NCBI GenBank assembly: GCA_903871465.1
Contig: CAIQHB010000039.1
Coordinates: 62,001 to 126,000, forward strand
From: an uncultured Methanosarcinales archaeon
GTDB lineage: Archaea > Halobacteriota > Methanosarcinia > Methanotrichales > Methanotrichaceae
Length of the DNA: 64,000 nucleotides
Direction of reading: 5' to 3'
Shown: one piece after another, positions 40,810 to 49,706 of the stretch
How positions within the stretch are numbered: the stretch's first letter is position 1
How the letters are laid out: each line of letters opens with the position of its first letter
Translations under genes and position numbers: made by a program
Notes under the pieces: model-generated
What the model was told of the DNA's origin: nothing
The model's database searches: none
Seen by the model: only the letters and a program-made list of their open reading frames with translations

Positions 40810-43347
40810 TCAGGAGATCTCATCTTTCAATCCTTTGATGAAGTGGCCGTAGGTTATGCCTCCCAGAGCCATGGGCCGGATTTGCTCCTTCAATGCCTGC
40901 AGTCCTTCTTGCGACGCGCCACCCGCTTTGGTGAATTCTATCGCTTTCAGGTAAATCTCCGTCATCTCCCGGGCATACTTCCGGGTCCTGCCGCGGGCAT
41001 CCACAGCTATGCCGTCCAGCCCGATCCGGAAGAGATCAGGCATGAGATCCTGAAGGCAGGTCTCTGCGGAGTTGAAGATGTGCGTCTTTCCCTCATCCTG
41101 TCGTAAGGGGAAGATGCGCTTGAAGTCCTGCAAGCCCCAAAATTCTCCTGGCTCGGGTTTTCTTCTGACGAGATTCAGAAGGCTGTCCTCCGTCACCATT
41201 ACCTCCAGGTTGCCCTGCACCATCAGCTCCAGCTCGGGGACATTGCCTTGCTCGCGCGCAGCAGCAACGGTGCAGGCGAGCTGATCTCGAGATAGTTCGG
41301 GCGAGAGCGTGAGGCTCTGCAGGGGCGGCGCGAGCGCCTGGATGGTCAGATGGTTCCACACATTCAGGCCTGAAGCGCCATAGATTCGTGCCTTCGGCGA
41401 CGCCGCCAGGACGGCCTCGACGTCACCAACATTTTCTACCATAATCCTGGCTGCTTCGACATCATTGAGCAGCAGCCTGGCATTCTCGAGAAAATCAGCT
41501 CTGGTGATCTTCGGCCACTTCCAGATCAGCTCCACATCCGCGCTCCGGCAGATGGCTCTTGCCTCCTTAAGCCTTTTCTTAATCCCATTGGCGCGGTTTC
41601 CTTGTTCGCCTGGAAGCGGAAGCGGCTCGAAATAGATTCGCCGGCATCCTCCCTCGAATGCACCCTCTACCGTCTCCAGGCTGTCGGCATAGACCGCTAA
41701 CGTGGGAACGCGGACTGCCCTTGCCCCGTCTTCTCCAATGGCCGGATGACAAGCAAATCTCATCTCTTTCAGGCGGTCTCGCGCCTGTACGACCTTCTCA
41801 GCAGTTGGGCGGCGCTTTTCCAGGAGAGCCTCCTCTGCCTTATCCAGAAGATCGCGGCGCAGCTGGTTCAGGGCACCCAGAGGGGCGAATAGGTCGCCAG
41901 GATAGTCCATATCGATCTTCCCGATGACGAAAGGCGTTCCGCCCGTCCGGCGCATCTGGGATTCGATCTGCTGCTGGGTTAGGGGCTGCTTTTTCGCTTT
42001 CTCCATCTTGAATCCCGCCTTGACCTCGATCTTCTGGCCCGTCTGCAGTCTTCCCTCGACAAGGCAGTCTCCATCTTCCCAGGAGATATCAAGGTCGATG
42101 GGAATCTCCGTCTTGTCAGAGTTAATTATCGCCTGCGCTTTCCTGGTCAGGGCGGTGCTGCCCGTAAGATAGACTTTGGCCCCCGGGCGCACCCTCTCCG
42201 GAGTCTTTAGCCGCAGCAGGCCGTCCTTCTGGAAGACGTTCTGCACCACCAGACCCATCTCCTGGCCCGGCGCCTGGAAGACCAGTCCGTCGCCTTTCTC
42301 CAGAGTCAGGGATCCGCAAAGGCGAACCTGCGCCTCGCTTCTTGGAAGGTCGTAAGAGGCAACGCTGCCTATGAGAAAACCCTGATTATCCGACGCCTTT
42401 CTGCCCATGACATCCCCGGCACTGAGAAGGTGGCCATCTGTAAAGTCGCGGTTGAAGGCCAGAGCCAGATCCCTCTCGTCCTCCGGGGAGGCCGACCACG
42501 AGCCGCGGGCGATGGAGTCCAGGGCTCTTCTATAAATGCCGGTGACGACTGCCACGTACTCTGGGGACTTCATCCTGCCTTCGATCTTCAGCGATTGCAC
42601 AGGAGAGCGGACGATCCTATCCAGATGTCTGTAAACGGAAAGGTCGCGCGTGGATATGAGAAAGCTCTCTTTTTGCGGCTCCGCTGCCAGGCTCACCGGC
42701 CGCCCATACTCGTCCAACTTGCCGCGCAGCAGCACGTAGGGTTTGCGGCAGGGTTGAGCGCACATTCCCCTATTGCCACTGCGCCCGCCGATGGCTGAGG
42801 AGAGAAGGCACTGCCCGGAGTAGCAGTAGCAGAGAGCTCCGTGCACGAATACCTCCAGGCCCAATCCGGTGGACGGTTTCTCTGACTCCCACTTCTTGAT
42901 CTCGTCCAGGGTTACTTCTCTCGCCAGAACCGCCCTTTTGAATCCGGCTCTCGCTGCATAGAGAAGGCCCTCGCGGTTATGGATGGTCATCTGCGTGGAG
43001 GCATGCCTTTCTAATTCAGGCACAAGCAATCTTGCGAGTGCTGCTACTCCCAGATCCTGCAGAAGAACGGCATCTGTGCCCATCTCATAGAGCCGGACCA
43101 GGTACTCTGCCGCGTCCATCAGCTCATCCTCTCTAACAAGGGTGTTGACGACGACGTAGACCCTGACGCCTCGCAGATGAGCGTAGTTTATCGCCTCTAA
43201 AATAGCCGGTTCGTCAAAGTTTGTGGCAAATTTTCTTGCTCCAAATCTCTTGCCGCCCAGGTATACGGCATCCGCGCCTGCTGCTATGGCTGAGCGCAGG
43301 GCCTCGGGCGAGCCTGCAGGTGCGAGAAGTTCAGGAAGTTTTCTCAA
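40810..43347 (-). CDS. U32 peptidase-family protein, RlhA/YhbU-like, with C-terminal second domain
   Basis: The 845-residue protein has a TIM-barrel N-terminus (PELLAPAGSPEALRSAIAAG) and the U32 signature EVFVHGALCYCYSGQCLLSS followed by RGMCAQPCRKPY, whose Cys residues bind a [4Fe-4S] cluster in RlhA, the 23S rRNA C2501 hydroxylase. Middle beta domains follow (about 330-480), and residues 540-840 resemble a second barrel-like half. It is longer than bacterial RlhA (about 650), as in methanogen homologues. RNA modification is more likely than proteolysis. Confidence 0.88.
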   Translation of the reverse strand: MRKLPELLAPAGSPEALRSAIAAGADAVYLGGKRFGARKFATNFDEPAILEAINYAHLRGVRVYVVVNTLVREDELMDAAEYLVRLYEMGTDAVLLQDLGVAALARLLVPELERHASTQMTIHNREGLLYAARAGFKRAVLAREVTLDEIKKWESEKPSTGLGLEVFVHGALCYCYSGQCLLSSAIGGRSGNRGMCAQPCRKPYVLLRGKLDEYGRPVSLAAEPQKESFLISTRDLSVYRHLDRIVRSPVQSLKIEGRMKSPEYVAVVTGIYRRALDSIARGSWSASPEDERDLALAFNRDFTDGHLLSAGDVMGRKASDNQGFLIGSVASYDLPRSEAQVRLCGSLTLEKGDGLVFQAPGQEMGLVVQNVFQKDGLLRLKTPERVRPGAKVYLTGSTALTRKAQAIINSDKTEIPIDLDISWEDGDCLVEGRLQTGQKIEVKAGFKMEKAKKQPLTQQQIESQMRRTGGTPFVIGKIDMDYPGDLFAPLGALNQLRRDLLDKAEEALLEKRRPTAEKVVQARDRLKEMRFACHPAIGEDGARAVRVPTLAVYADSLETVEGAFEGGCRRIYFEPLPLPGEQGNRANGIKKRLKEARAICRSADVELIWKWPKITRADFLENARLLLNDVEAARIMVENVGDVEAVLAASPKARIYGASGLNVWNHLTIQALAPPLQSLTLSPELSRDQLACTVAAAREQGNVPELELMVQGNLEVMVTEDSLLNLVRRKPEPGEFWGLQDFKRIFPLRQDEGKTHIFNSAETCLQDLMPDLFRIGLDGIAVDARGRTRKYAREMTEIYLKAIEFTKAGGASQEGLQALKEQIRPMALGGITYGHFIKGLKDEIS

Positions 43348-43433
43348 TGTCGATCAATCATATCAGTAACGCCACCAGTTCATAAGCCCTCGCCACGGAA
43401 ACCTTTGTACCGTATGGAATCTGATAATGAGGT

Positions 43434-44030
43434 ATGCCCTCAGTTGCCGTGATCAAGAGTCCGGATACGATAAGAACTGTCAGAGTGCCACCCGGACAGA
43501 GGCAGACCAATAATTGGCCTGTCCTTCACTACGGGAATGTTCCCAGAATTAACCCTGATGAGTGGCGTCTTAGAATATTCGGATTGGTGGAGAAAGAGCA
43601 AAGCCTGAGCCTTCCTGAGTTCGAGGCCTTACCTCATGCGAAGGTTTTCTCGGATGTGCACTGCGTCACAGGCTGGTCCAGGCTGGATAATCTCTGGGAA
43701 GGACTGCCCGCTTCTGCCATAAAAGACCTGGTGGAGATTCTGCCTGAAGCCAGGTTTGCCATAGTTCATGCCTGGGGTGATTTCACCACCAACCTCTCGC
43801 TGGACGACTTCTTCCAGGAGGATGTCATCCTGGCAACCAGGCACGATGGCAGGGAGATATCTCTTGAGCATGGTTATCCTGTGCGCCTGGTCGTTCCCAG
43901 GCTCTACTTCTGGAAGAGCGCCAAATGGATAACGGGCGTGGAGTTCACATCAGTGGACCGGCCAGGCTTTTGGGAGAGCCACGGCTATCATAATCACGGG
44001 GACCCCTGGAAAGAGGAGCGCTATGGATAA
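43434..44030 (+). CDS. Sulfite-oxidase-like molybdopterin domain protein without partner domains
   Basis: The 198-residue protein matches the molybdopterin-binding domain of the sulfite oxidase/MsrP family: WRLRIFGLVEKEQSLSLPEF, then FSDVHCVTGWSRLDNLWEG with the Mo ligand C77, and GYPVRLVVPRLYFWKSAKW. It lacks a Tat signal and the dimerisation domain, so it would act in the cytoplasm as a single domain. No heme or membrane partner gene is nearby. The substrate is unknown. It is divergent from the U32 gene. Confidence 0.85.
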   Translation: MPSVAVIKSPDTIRTVRVPPGQRQTNNWPVLHYGNVPRINPDEWRLRIFGLVEKEQSLSLPEFEALPHAKVFSDVHCVTGWSRLDNLWEGLPASAIKDLVEILPEARFAIVHAWGDFTTNLSLDDFFQEDVILATRHDGREISLEHGYPVRLVVPRLYFWKSAKWITGVEFTSVDRPGFWESHGYHNHGDPWKEERYG

Positions 44031-44189
44031 GGATACACCTAATGATAATGATTTTATGGACCCTTTCAAGGGCCTTTCTATGAGCTCTCACTCTTTTTTG
44101 ACCTGGCAATTATTCAAGTTATTAATGAAGTTTATGGTAAATGAAGGCATATGTTGGTTATTTATTAGATAAGATCCCATCATATTCTG

Positions 44190-45212
44190 GTGAATGTGAT
44201 GAAGTGCGTTAACATAATACTTATTTTGATGGCCTTGATTCTGCTCTCTTCGGGAGGGCAGGCATTGAGAACCTTTTCCGGGAACACGATTTCCATAGAC
44301 TCGCCTATCGCGGATGATGTCTTTGCTGCGGGCAACATGGTGAGCATCAATGCCCCGGTGAACTCGGTTGTGGTGGCAGGAGGCACGGTGAATATCAATG
44401 CGCCTGTAAAAGGTGACGTCATTGCTGCCGGGGGCCAGGTCTATGTGAACTCCGAGGTAGGCGGGAAGGTTGTGGCAGCAGGAGGGAACGTAAATCTGGG
44501 AGGCAACATAGGCACCAATCTGGTGGCTGCAGGCGGCATTGTGAGCATACGTCCCGGAAAGACCATTGCTAGAGATGCTCTCATCGGCGGCGGCGACGTG
44601 GTTAACTCAGGTCGTGTCAACGGCACTCTGACCGTCTACGCCAATAATTTCACCAATAGCGGTTCAGCAGGGAAAGTGGACTTCTATAAGACAGAGAATA
44701 AGGCTCCGCAGAGAGACGAGAACCGGGGTCAGTTCAATGTCTTCGCCCTCTTGAGCATCATTGGTTACTTTATACTGGGATTGATCCTGGTAAAATACGT
44801 TCCCGGAATTTTCGCGGCAGTAGATAGCGAGATTCGTAGCTCTACCTTACTCAAGACCGTCATCGGTTTTGTCTTGATCATTGCCTCATTCATCGCCGCG
44901 CTTCTGGTGGCCATAACCATGGTGGGCTTGCCGGTCGCTCTGATCTCATCTCTCCTCATACTTGCCGCCCTGATGCTCAGCGGCACCTTTGTCTCCTTCA
45001 GCCTGGGAAAATGGATATTTGAGCTAGCGAAGATGAAGCAGGGAGATCTCATCCTCTTCGTATTGGGCTTCGTTATACTCAACGTCCTCTTCCTGCTGCC
45101 ATATGTCGGCGGTCTGATCTCTCTCGTCTCCATGAGCCTGGGATTTGCGGCGCTCCTTTATGCGGCGCGCCACTTCCTAAGAGCATGGAATGCACCGGCC
45201 GCGGCAAAATAG
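44190..45212 (+). CDS. Secreted bactofilin-like repeat protein with C-terminal membrane domain
   Basis: The 340-residue protein starts at GTG 44190 or ATG 44199, with a signal segment (IILILMALILLSSGGQA). Residues 30-160 are short beta repeats with recurrent VVAGG/VIAAGGQV/VVAAGGNV units, a beta-solenoid like bactofilins. Residues 185-330 contain four or five helices (LLSIIGYFILGLILVKYV, VIGFVLIIASFIAALLVAIT). Related polymer-forming/membrane fusions occur in archaea and bacteria with unknown role. A hairpin lies just downstream. Confidence 0.8.
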   Translation: MNVMKCVNIILILMALILLSSGGQALRTFSGNTISIDSPIADDVFAAGNMVSINAPVNSVVVAGGTVNINAPVKGDVIAAGGQVYVNSEVGGKVVAAGGNVNLGGNIGTNLVAAGGIVSIRPGKTIARDALIGGGDVVNSGRVNGTLTVYANNFTNSGSAGKVDFYKTENKAPQRDENRGQFNVFALLSIIGYFILGLILVKYVPGIFAAVDSEIRSSTLLKTVIGFVLIIASFIAALLVAITMVGLPVALISSLLILAALMLSGTFVSFSLGKWIFELAKMKQGDLILFVLGFVILNVLFLLPYVGGLISLVSMSLGFAALLYAARHFLRAWNAPAAAK

Positions 45213-45232
45213 AGCTGCTAAGAGAGACGTTC

Positions 45233-45256
45233 TTGCGGGCCCGTCTGGACCCGCAA
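45233..45256 (+). terminator. Hairpin after the bactofilin-like gene
   Basis: TTGCGGG (45233-45239) pairs with CCCGCAA (45250-45256) across a 10-nt loop, followed by ACATTATTTGT. It lies 20 bp past the stop codon. Confidence 0.45.
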
Positions 45257-45325
45257 ACATTATTTGTGCGCTAAATCGATAGGTTATTTGTTCTGATTCT
45301 ATTACTCTGCAATCGTGGTGATTTC

Positions 45326-46114
45326 TTGAAACTGGTAGTATTCTACAATGGAGAGTTCGGTAAAAGGGTAGTGGGCAACCTCATCAATTACTCGGGCTTT
45401 TGCATCTCCTGTGGCGAGGCCTGCAATCTATGCCGTAACGTTCGGCCGGGTTATGCCGCGAATATCGTATCTCTGGTGGAGATGCCCGATCCTGCGACGT
45501 TGGGTGACTTTATTGATGATGTGGAACCACTTCTTCCCAAGGAAATCCCTGCCGCAGACATCGCCATGGTCATTAATGTCCATCCCGACATACTCTTCGG
45601 CCTCCTTCCAAAATTGAAAGACGCCGGGGTGAAGGGCATAGTGGGCGGCTCTGAATCGCCTCGCGATCTACCCTTAGGCCAGAGGAAGCAGCTGGAGGAG
45701 AAGGCCGCAGAGATCGGTTTAGAGGCTGCGTTCGCCAAGCCTTTCTGCGCACTTCGCCCCGATCCGGCCAAGCCCAATATCTCGGCTTTCCTCAAAGAGG
45801 CAGGGATTGGAGAACCTGTGATCGATGTGACGCTGCAAAAGAGCCGGGAGGGCAAAGAGCACATTCTGGCGGCTAACGTCGTTCGCACAGCACCCTGCGG
45901 ATCCACCTGGTTTGTGGCCAAGCGCCTTTTGGGGCTGGAGCCGGATCAGCCTGACATCAGGGAGAGGATCTCCGAAGCGCATCATGCATATCCCTGCACC
46001 GGGTCGATGGAACGCGACACGGAACTTGGCGATACCGTTCTGCATAAGGGCGGCTACATAATCCGTGATGCGGTAGAGGATGCCTTCAAGAGAGCGAAAC
46101 ACCAGGAAGTTTGA
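45326..46114 (+). CDS. DUF166 protein (often mislabelled thymidylate synthase)
   Basis: The 262-residue protein starts at TTG 45326 with GGTGAT upstream. It has an N-terminal Cys set (FCISCGEACNLCRNV, residues 26-40), then ADIAMVINVHPDILFGLLPK and a C-terminal APCGSTWFVAKRLLG and HHAYPCTGSMERD. These are DUF166 features, restricted mostly to methanogens and relatives. The Cys pattern suggests a metal or Fe-S site. No activity is established. The TPR gene follows with a short gap. Confidence 0.85.
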   Translation: MKLVVFYNGEFGKRVVGNLINYSGFCISCGEACNLCRNVRPGYAANIVSLVEMPDPATLGDFIDDVEPLLPKEIPAADIAMVINVHPDILFGLLPKLKDAGVKGIVGGSESPRDLPLGQRKQLEEKAAEIGLEAAFAKPFCALRPDPAKPNISAFLKEAGIGEPVIDVTLQKSREGKEHILAANVVRTAPCGSTWFVAKRLLGLEPDQPDIRERISEAHHAYPCTGSMERDTELGDTVLHKGGYIIRDAVEDAFKRAKHQEV

Positions 46115-46145
46115 GCCCCTGCAAAACCTTTTTGCCCTGAACGGA

Positions 46146-46652
46146 ATGCTCATGAATATGTCGTCACATAATCTCATGCACACCATTCTTATGATACCGT
46201 CTTCAGGAGAGACGCAATCAGCGGGTTATTGGCTGGAAAAAGGAAATGAGCTATGCAACTCAGGTCAGATGGAAGAAGCGATCAAGGCATATGAATTCGC
46301 ATTAAGCCTTGATGCGACCCTGATCGATGCCTGGAACAACAAAGGACTCATTCTGGCCAATCAGAATCGTCTGGATGAGGCGCTGCAATGCTTCGATGAG
46401 GTCCTTAAGATCTCCCCCAGACATGCTTATACTCTGAGCAACAAAGGGATGGTTCTGGCCCAACAAAAAAAGTATCAAGATGCATTGGACTGCTTTGAAG
46501 CCGCACTTGTCGTGGACCCCTATTTTGCCGGAGCCTGGTACAATAAGGCCCTGGCCATGCAATGCCTGGGCAGAGGCCGGGAAGCGATGGCTGCCATGAA
46601 AACCGCCGATAAGCTGGAGGGAAATGCGGGAGGATGCAGGCGAAGATGCTAA
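46146..46652 (+). CDS. TPR-repeat protein
   Basis: About 168 residues with three and a half tetratricopeptide repeats of 34 residues: AGYWLEKGNELCNSGQMEEA, AWNNKGLILANQNRLDEALQ, TLSNKGMVLAQQKKYQDALD and AWYNKALAMQCLGRGREAMA. The frame is open to 46080 inside the DUF166 gene, but ATG codons at 46146 and 46152, 32-38 nt past its stop, are better starts. TPR arrays bind peptides or partner proteins; the partner is unknown. The C-terminus is Gly/Arg/Cys-rich. Confidence 0.85.
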   Translation: MLMNMSSHNLMHTILMIPSSGETQSAGYWLEKGNELCNSGQMEEAIKAYEFALSLDATLIDAWNNKGLILANQNRLDEALQCFDEVLKISPRHAYTLSNKGMVLAQQKKYQDALDCFEAALVVDPYFAGAWYNKALAMQCLGRGREAMAAMKTADKLEGNAGGCRRRC

Positions 46653-46964
46653 ACCGGCAAAGCTCCCGGGGAAAAGATGCCTTCTTTTTTTACCAGTTAT
46701 TGGTTTAAGATACCCTGCCGAAAGCATCCCTGCTCCAAATATCCTGCTTTAAAATCAACACTGAGCACAACGCTACCGCGCTAGACAGCCCACGAGGACC
46801 TTAAATGATTCACGTGAGTTTCATTAACCATTGGCTAAATCAAACTTGAAAATGCAAAATAGCATGCACAATTATTATTCCACTATTCCAAATAGCAAAT
46901 TTTTAGTGTAGTATAGTATAAATAGTTTAAAACCCTTAAATTGCATTAAGACCTAACAGATGTT

Positions 46965-47063
46965 GATGCACTGGATCGAGTGCATCCCGTGGACGGGTTA
47001 TGAGAAGTGGTTTCCTGTCTGCGGCATATTGCCACCAGGCATAAGGCAAATCAGAGTGCCTGG
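46965..47063 (+). other. Hairpin-rich probable 5' leader of the small secreted protein
   Basis: Three stem-loops follow each other: GATGCACT/AGTGCATC (46965-46986, 8-bp stem, 6-nt loop), CCCG/CGGG (46986-46997) and CCAGGCA/TGCCTGG (47035-47063), with a smaller GGCA/TGCC at 47022-47032. TATA-like TATAAATAG is at about 46916-46924. The transcript would carry a leader of about 140 nt before AUG 47087, long for this genome. A structured RNA or a regulatory leader is inferred; no known riboswitch is recognised. Confidence 0.4.
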
Positions 47064-47086
47064 AGTTCAAATTGGAGGAAGATGAA

Positions 47087-47377
47087 ATGCTGAAACTCAT
47101 TGTTTGTGTACTTGTTACTCTAACGATTCTCGGCTTCGCTCAGACCCCGGCGGATGTTGTCCGACAGAGCAAGATTGCGGAACCTCAGGTTCTAGATCTG
47201 AGAAATACAGACCCGGGCGTGTTTAATTCGTCAGCCTTCTCAAATCAGAATACAAACGCAGGGATCATGAATTCCTCGGCTTCAATAATTCCTCAAAATG
47301 AGGTGGGCATTCCACTTTCTGACCTATCGTTTCTGAATGCATCGGCAGGAAACACTTCCCGCCGAGTTACACCGTAA
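47087..47377 (+). CDS. Small secreted Asn/Ser-rich protein
   Basis: The 96-residue protein has a signal peptide (MLKLIVCVLVTLTILGFAQT) and a mature part rich in N, S and T with repeated NSSA/NASA units (FNSSAFSNQNTNAGIMNSSA), several fitting N-glycosylation sequons. A TTG at 47072 is in frame, but GGAGG at 47074-47078 places the start at ATG 47087. No family is recognised. It is probably an exported structural or surface peptide. Confidence 0.65.
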   Translation: MLKLIVCVLVTLTILGFAQTPADVVRQSKIAEPQVLDLRNTDPGVFNSSAFSNQNTNAGIMNSSASIIPQNEVGIPLSDLSFLNASAGNTSRRVTP

Positions 47378-47558
47378 TCCCAAGTGATCCTCTATTAAAT
47401 CAGCGCGCAAGGCCAGGAACGCTACGGCCTCTTTTTTTTGTTCTTTTTCTTGGTTTCCTGCTTTGGATGGACCAGGAAGATTCCGCTTTATTAATTGGTA
47501 TATTAGCAAAACTCCAGCTTCCAAAAGGCAAATAAACTTGCACGGTATCTCCGTTCTC

Positions 47559-49022
47559 ATGTCCCGCTTCCTCGTGGTCCTCGGCACCACTTCCCATTCC
47601 GGCAAGAGCACGCTCGTCGCTGCCTTCTGCCGCCTTCTCAGCGATCGGGGCTTTAGTGTCGCGCCCTTCAAGTCCCAGAACATGAGTCTCAACTCCTGGG
47701 TTACCTCATCCGGTGCGGAGATCGGCATCGCTCAGGCAGTGCAGGCATGGGCCGCGCGGGCGGAGCCGAACGAGTTCATGAACCCCATTCTCCTCAAGCC
47801 CAAGGGCGACCGAACCAGTCAGGTCATAGTCCTAGGCAAGCCTCTGGCCGATAAGTCGGCAGAAGAGTACTACAGAGATATCGAAGAGCTGAAAGAGGTC
47901 GTTGACAGCTCCCTCAAAGAGCTGGAGAAGGACTACGAATACATAATAGTCGAAGGCGCAGGAGGAGCTGCGGAGATCAACCTCTACGAGAGGGATCTCG
48001 CCAATATCTACGTGGCCCGCCTCCTCCAGGCCCCCATAATCCTTGTCGGGGATATCGAGCGTGGCGGCGTCTTCGCCAGCCTTTTCGGTACGGTAGCGCT
48101 CTTGCCAGAGGATGTCCGTCCACTGGTTAGGGGCCTCGTGATCAACAAGTTCCGGGGGGACCCCGCTATCCTCGGCTCCGGCCTCGAGTCACTGGAAGAG
48201 TTGACTGGAGTGCCAATCTTGGGCGTTCTGCCTTATCTCGATCTGGACATACCATCGGAGGACTCAGTCTCTTTGGGGGACAAGTCGGCCGGGCCTGCGG
48301 GCGGGCAGGTGGAGATCGCAGTAATCAGGCTTCCTCGCATCAGCAACTTTACCGACTTCGAACCTCTGGAGCGTAGCGCCCACGTCAGGTATGTTAATCT
48401 GGATGAGCCCCTGGGCCAACCGGATGCGGTGATCATACCCGGCACCAAGAACACTGTATCCGACCTTCAGGAGATGCAGGCAAAGGGCATGGCGGATCAG
48501 ATAAAGTCTTTACAGGGCACGCCGATTCTCGGCATCTGCGGGGGCTACCAAATTCTCGGCCGGGAGATTATCGATTGCGGCATAGAGGATACCATGGGAA
48601 CCGTTCCAGGTCTGGGATTATTGGATGTGGTGACACGCTTTGATCTTTATGAGAAGAGAACTGTGCAGGTGAAAAAGCGTGTGACAGGCGGTGGCCCCAT
48701 CCTGGAGAAGATCCGGGGCCAGGAGGTCACAGGTTACGAGATCCACATGGGCGTGACAAGTTCCGGGGGCGAGATTGCCTTCGGAGACGACGGGGCCGTC
48801 GCAGAAAATGGAATTGTGATCGGCACATATCTGCACGGTATTTTCGATAACGAGAACTTCCGCGATGCCTTTTTGGATTACCTCTACGAACGCAAGAATC
48901 CATGCGCGCCCGGAAAAGGTCGGGCCCTGGCCCCAAAGGGCAGCGGATTCCAGGAACTGGCCCAGGCAGTCGAAGCCAACCTGGATCTGGAGAAGGTCTG
49001 GCGAATGCTTGGCCTCGACTGA
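47559..49022 (+). CDS. cobQ: Cobyric acid synthase (adenosylcobyric acid amide synthase)
   Basis: The 487-residue enzyme uses ATP and glutamine to amidate four side chains of adenosylcobyrinic a,c-diamide. The N-terminal synthetase domain has LGTTSHSGKSTLVAAFCRLL (P-loop-like), SQNMSLNSWVT, EGAGGAAEINLYERDLAN and GDIERGGVFASLFGT. The C-terminal class I glutaminase has GICGGYQILG with nucleophile C327 and a TYLHGIFDN segment near its end. The frame is open to 47463, but the family starts at MSRFLVVLGTTSHSGKST, so I use ATG 47559. It is also called CbiP. Confidence 0.95.
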   Translation: MSRFLVVLGTTSHSGKSTLVAAFCRLLSDRGFSVAPFKSQNMSLNSWVTSSGAEIGIAQAVQAWAARAEPNEFMNPILLKPKGDRTSQVIVLGKPLADKSAEEYYRDIEELKEVVDSSLKELEKDYEYIIVEGAGGAAEINLYERDLANIYVARLLQAPIILVGDIERGGVFASLFGTVALLPEDVRPLVRGLVINKFRGDPAILGSGLESLEELTGVPILGVLPYLDLDIPSEDSVSLGDKSAGPAGGQVEIAVIRLPRISNFTDFEPLERSAHVRYVNLDEPLGQPDAVIIPGTKNTVSDLQEMQAKGMADQIKSLQGTPILGICGGYQILGREIIDCGIEDTMGTVPGLGLLDVVTRFDLYEKRTVQVKKRVTGGGPILEKIRGQEVTGYEIHMGVTSSGGEIAFGDDGAVAENGIVIGTYLHGIFDNENFRDAFLDYLYERKNPCAPGKGRALAPKGSGFQELAQAVEANLDLEKVWRMLGLD

Positions 49023-49025
49023 ATC

Positions 49026-49706
49026 ATGAAATTGGGCGTGCTCTTCTCCGGCGGCAAGGATTCAGTCTTTGCCTGCTGGCGTGCCAGGGAAAAGAACGAC
49101 ATAGCCTGTCTGATAACTGTGGTCTCAGAGAATGCGGATAGCTACATGTTCCATACGCCAAACATCCGCTGCACCAAACTGCAAGCAGAGGCCATGGGAA
49201 TTCCACTGCTCTCCTGGCCCACACGCGGTGAAAAAGAGGCGGAGCTGGAGGATCTTATGGCGGCAGTGGCTGCAGCCCGGGATCAATATGGCATCCAGGG
49301 AGTGGTTACCGGAGCAATCGAGTCCGTCTACCAGGCAGTTCGCGTGCAGAGGATCTGCCGGTGCCTGGATCTATGGTGTTTCAATCCGCTCTGGCAGATA
49401 AACCAGATCGACTATCTCCGGCAGTTGCGATCGTTCGGCTTTCGCGTCATAATCTCCGGAGTCTACGCTTATCCCTTTGAGGAATCATGGCTGGGCGCTG
49501 AACTGACGGAAGAGCGTATCCAGAGCCTTGCCGGGCTGCAGGAAAAATATAAAATCAACCCTTCCGGTGAGGGCGGAGAGCTGGAAACATTCGTCCTGGA
49601 CGGCCCTTTATTCAAGAAGAAGATCGAAATCCTGAAGGCATCTCTAAGCTATGCGTATTATAGGGGACAATATATCATCGAAGAGATGAGGCTTGTGGAA
49701 AAATGA
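49026..49706 (+). CDS. dph6: Diphthine-ammonia ligase (ATP pyrophosphatase family)
   Basis: The 226-residue protein opens with the PP-loop LFSGGKDSVFACWRA (residues 6-20) and has VVTGAIESVYQAVRVQRICR and NPSGEGGELETFVLDGPLF, the signatures of the archaeal Dph6/DUF71 family. Dph6 makes diphthamide on elongation factor 2 from diphthine, ATP and ammonium. It starts 3 nt after cobQ, and its stop overlaps the next gene as ATGA, so a translated pair with a glutamine amidotransferase is likely. Confidence 0.9.
   Translation: MKLGVLFSGGKDSVFACWRAREKNDIACLITVVSENADSYMFHTPNIRCTKLQAEAMGIPLLSWPTRGEKEAELEDLMAAVAAARDQYGIQGVVTGAIESVYQAVRVQRICRCLDLWCFNPLWQINQIDYLRQLRSFGFRVIISGVYAYPFEESWLGAELTEERIQSLAGLQEKYKINPSGEGGELETFVLDGPLFKKKIEILKASLSYAYYRGQYIIEEMRLVEK

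Noticed and set aside
47324-47728. 134-codon minus frame over the start of cobQ
   Set aside because: Antisense to the conserved P-loop of cobyric acid synthase and without a domain of its own.
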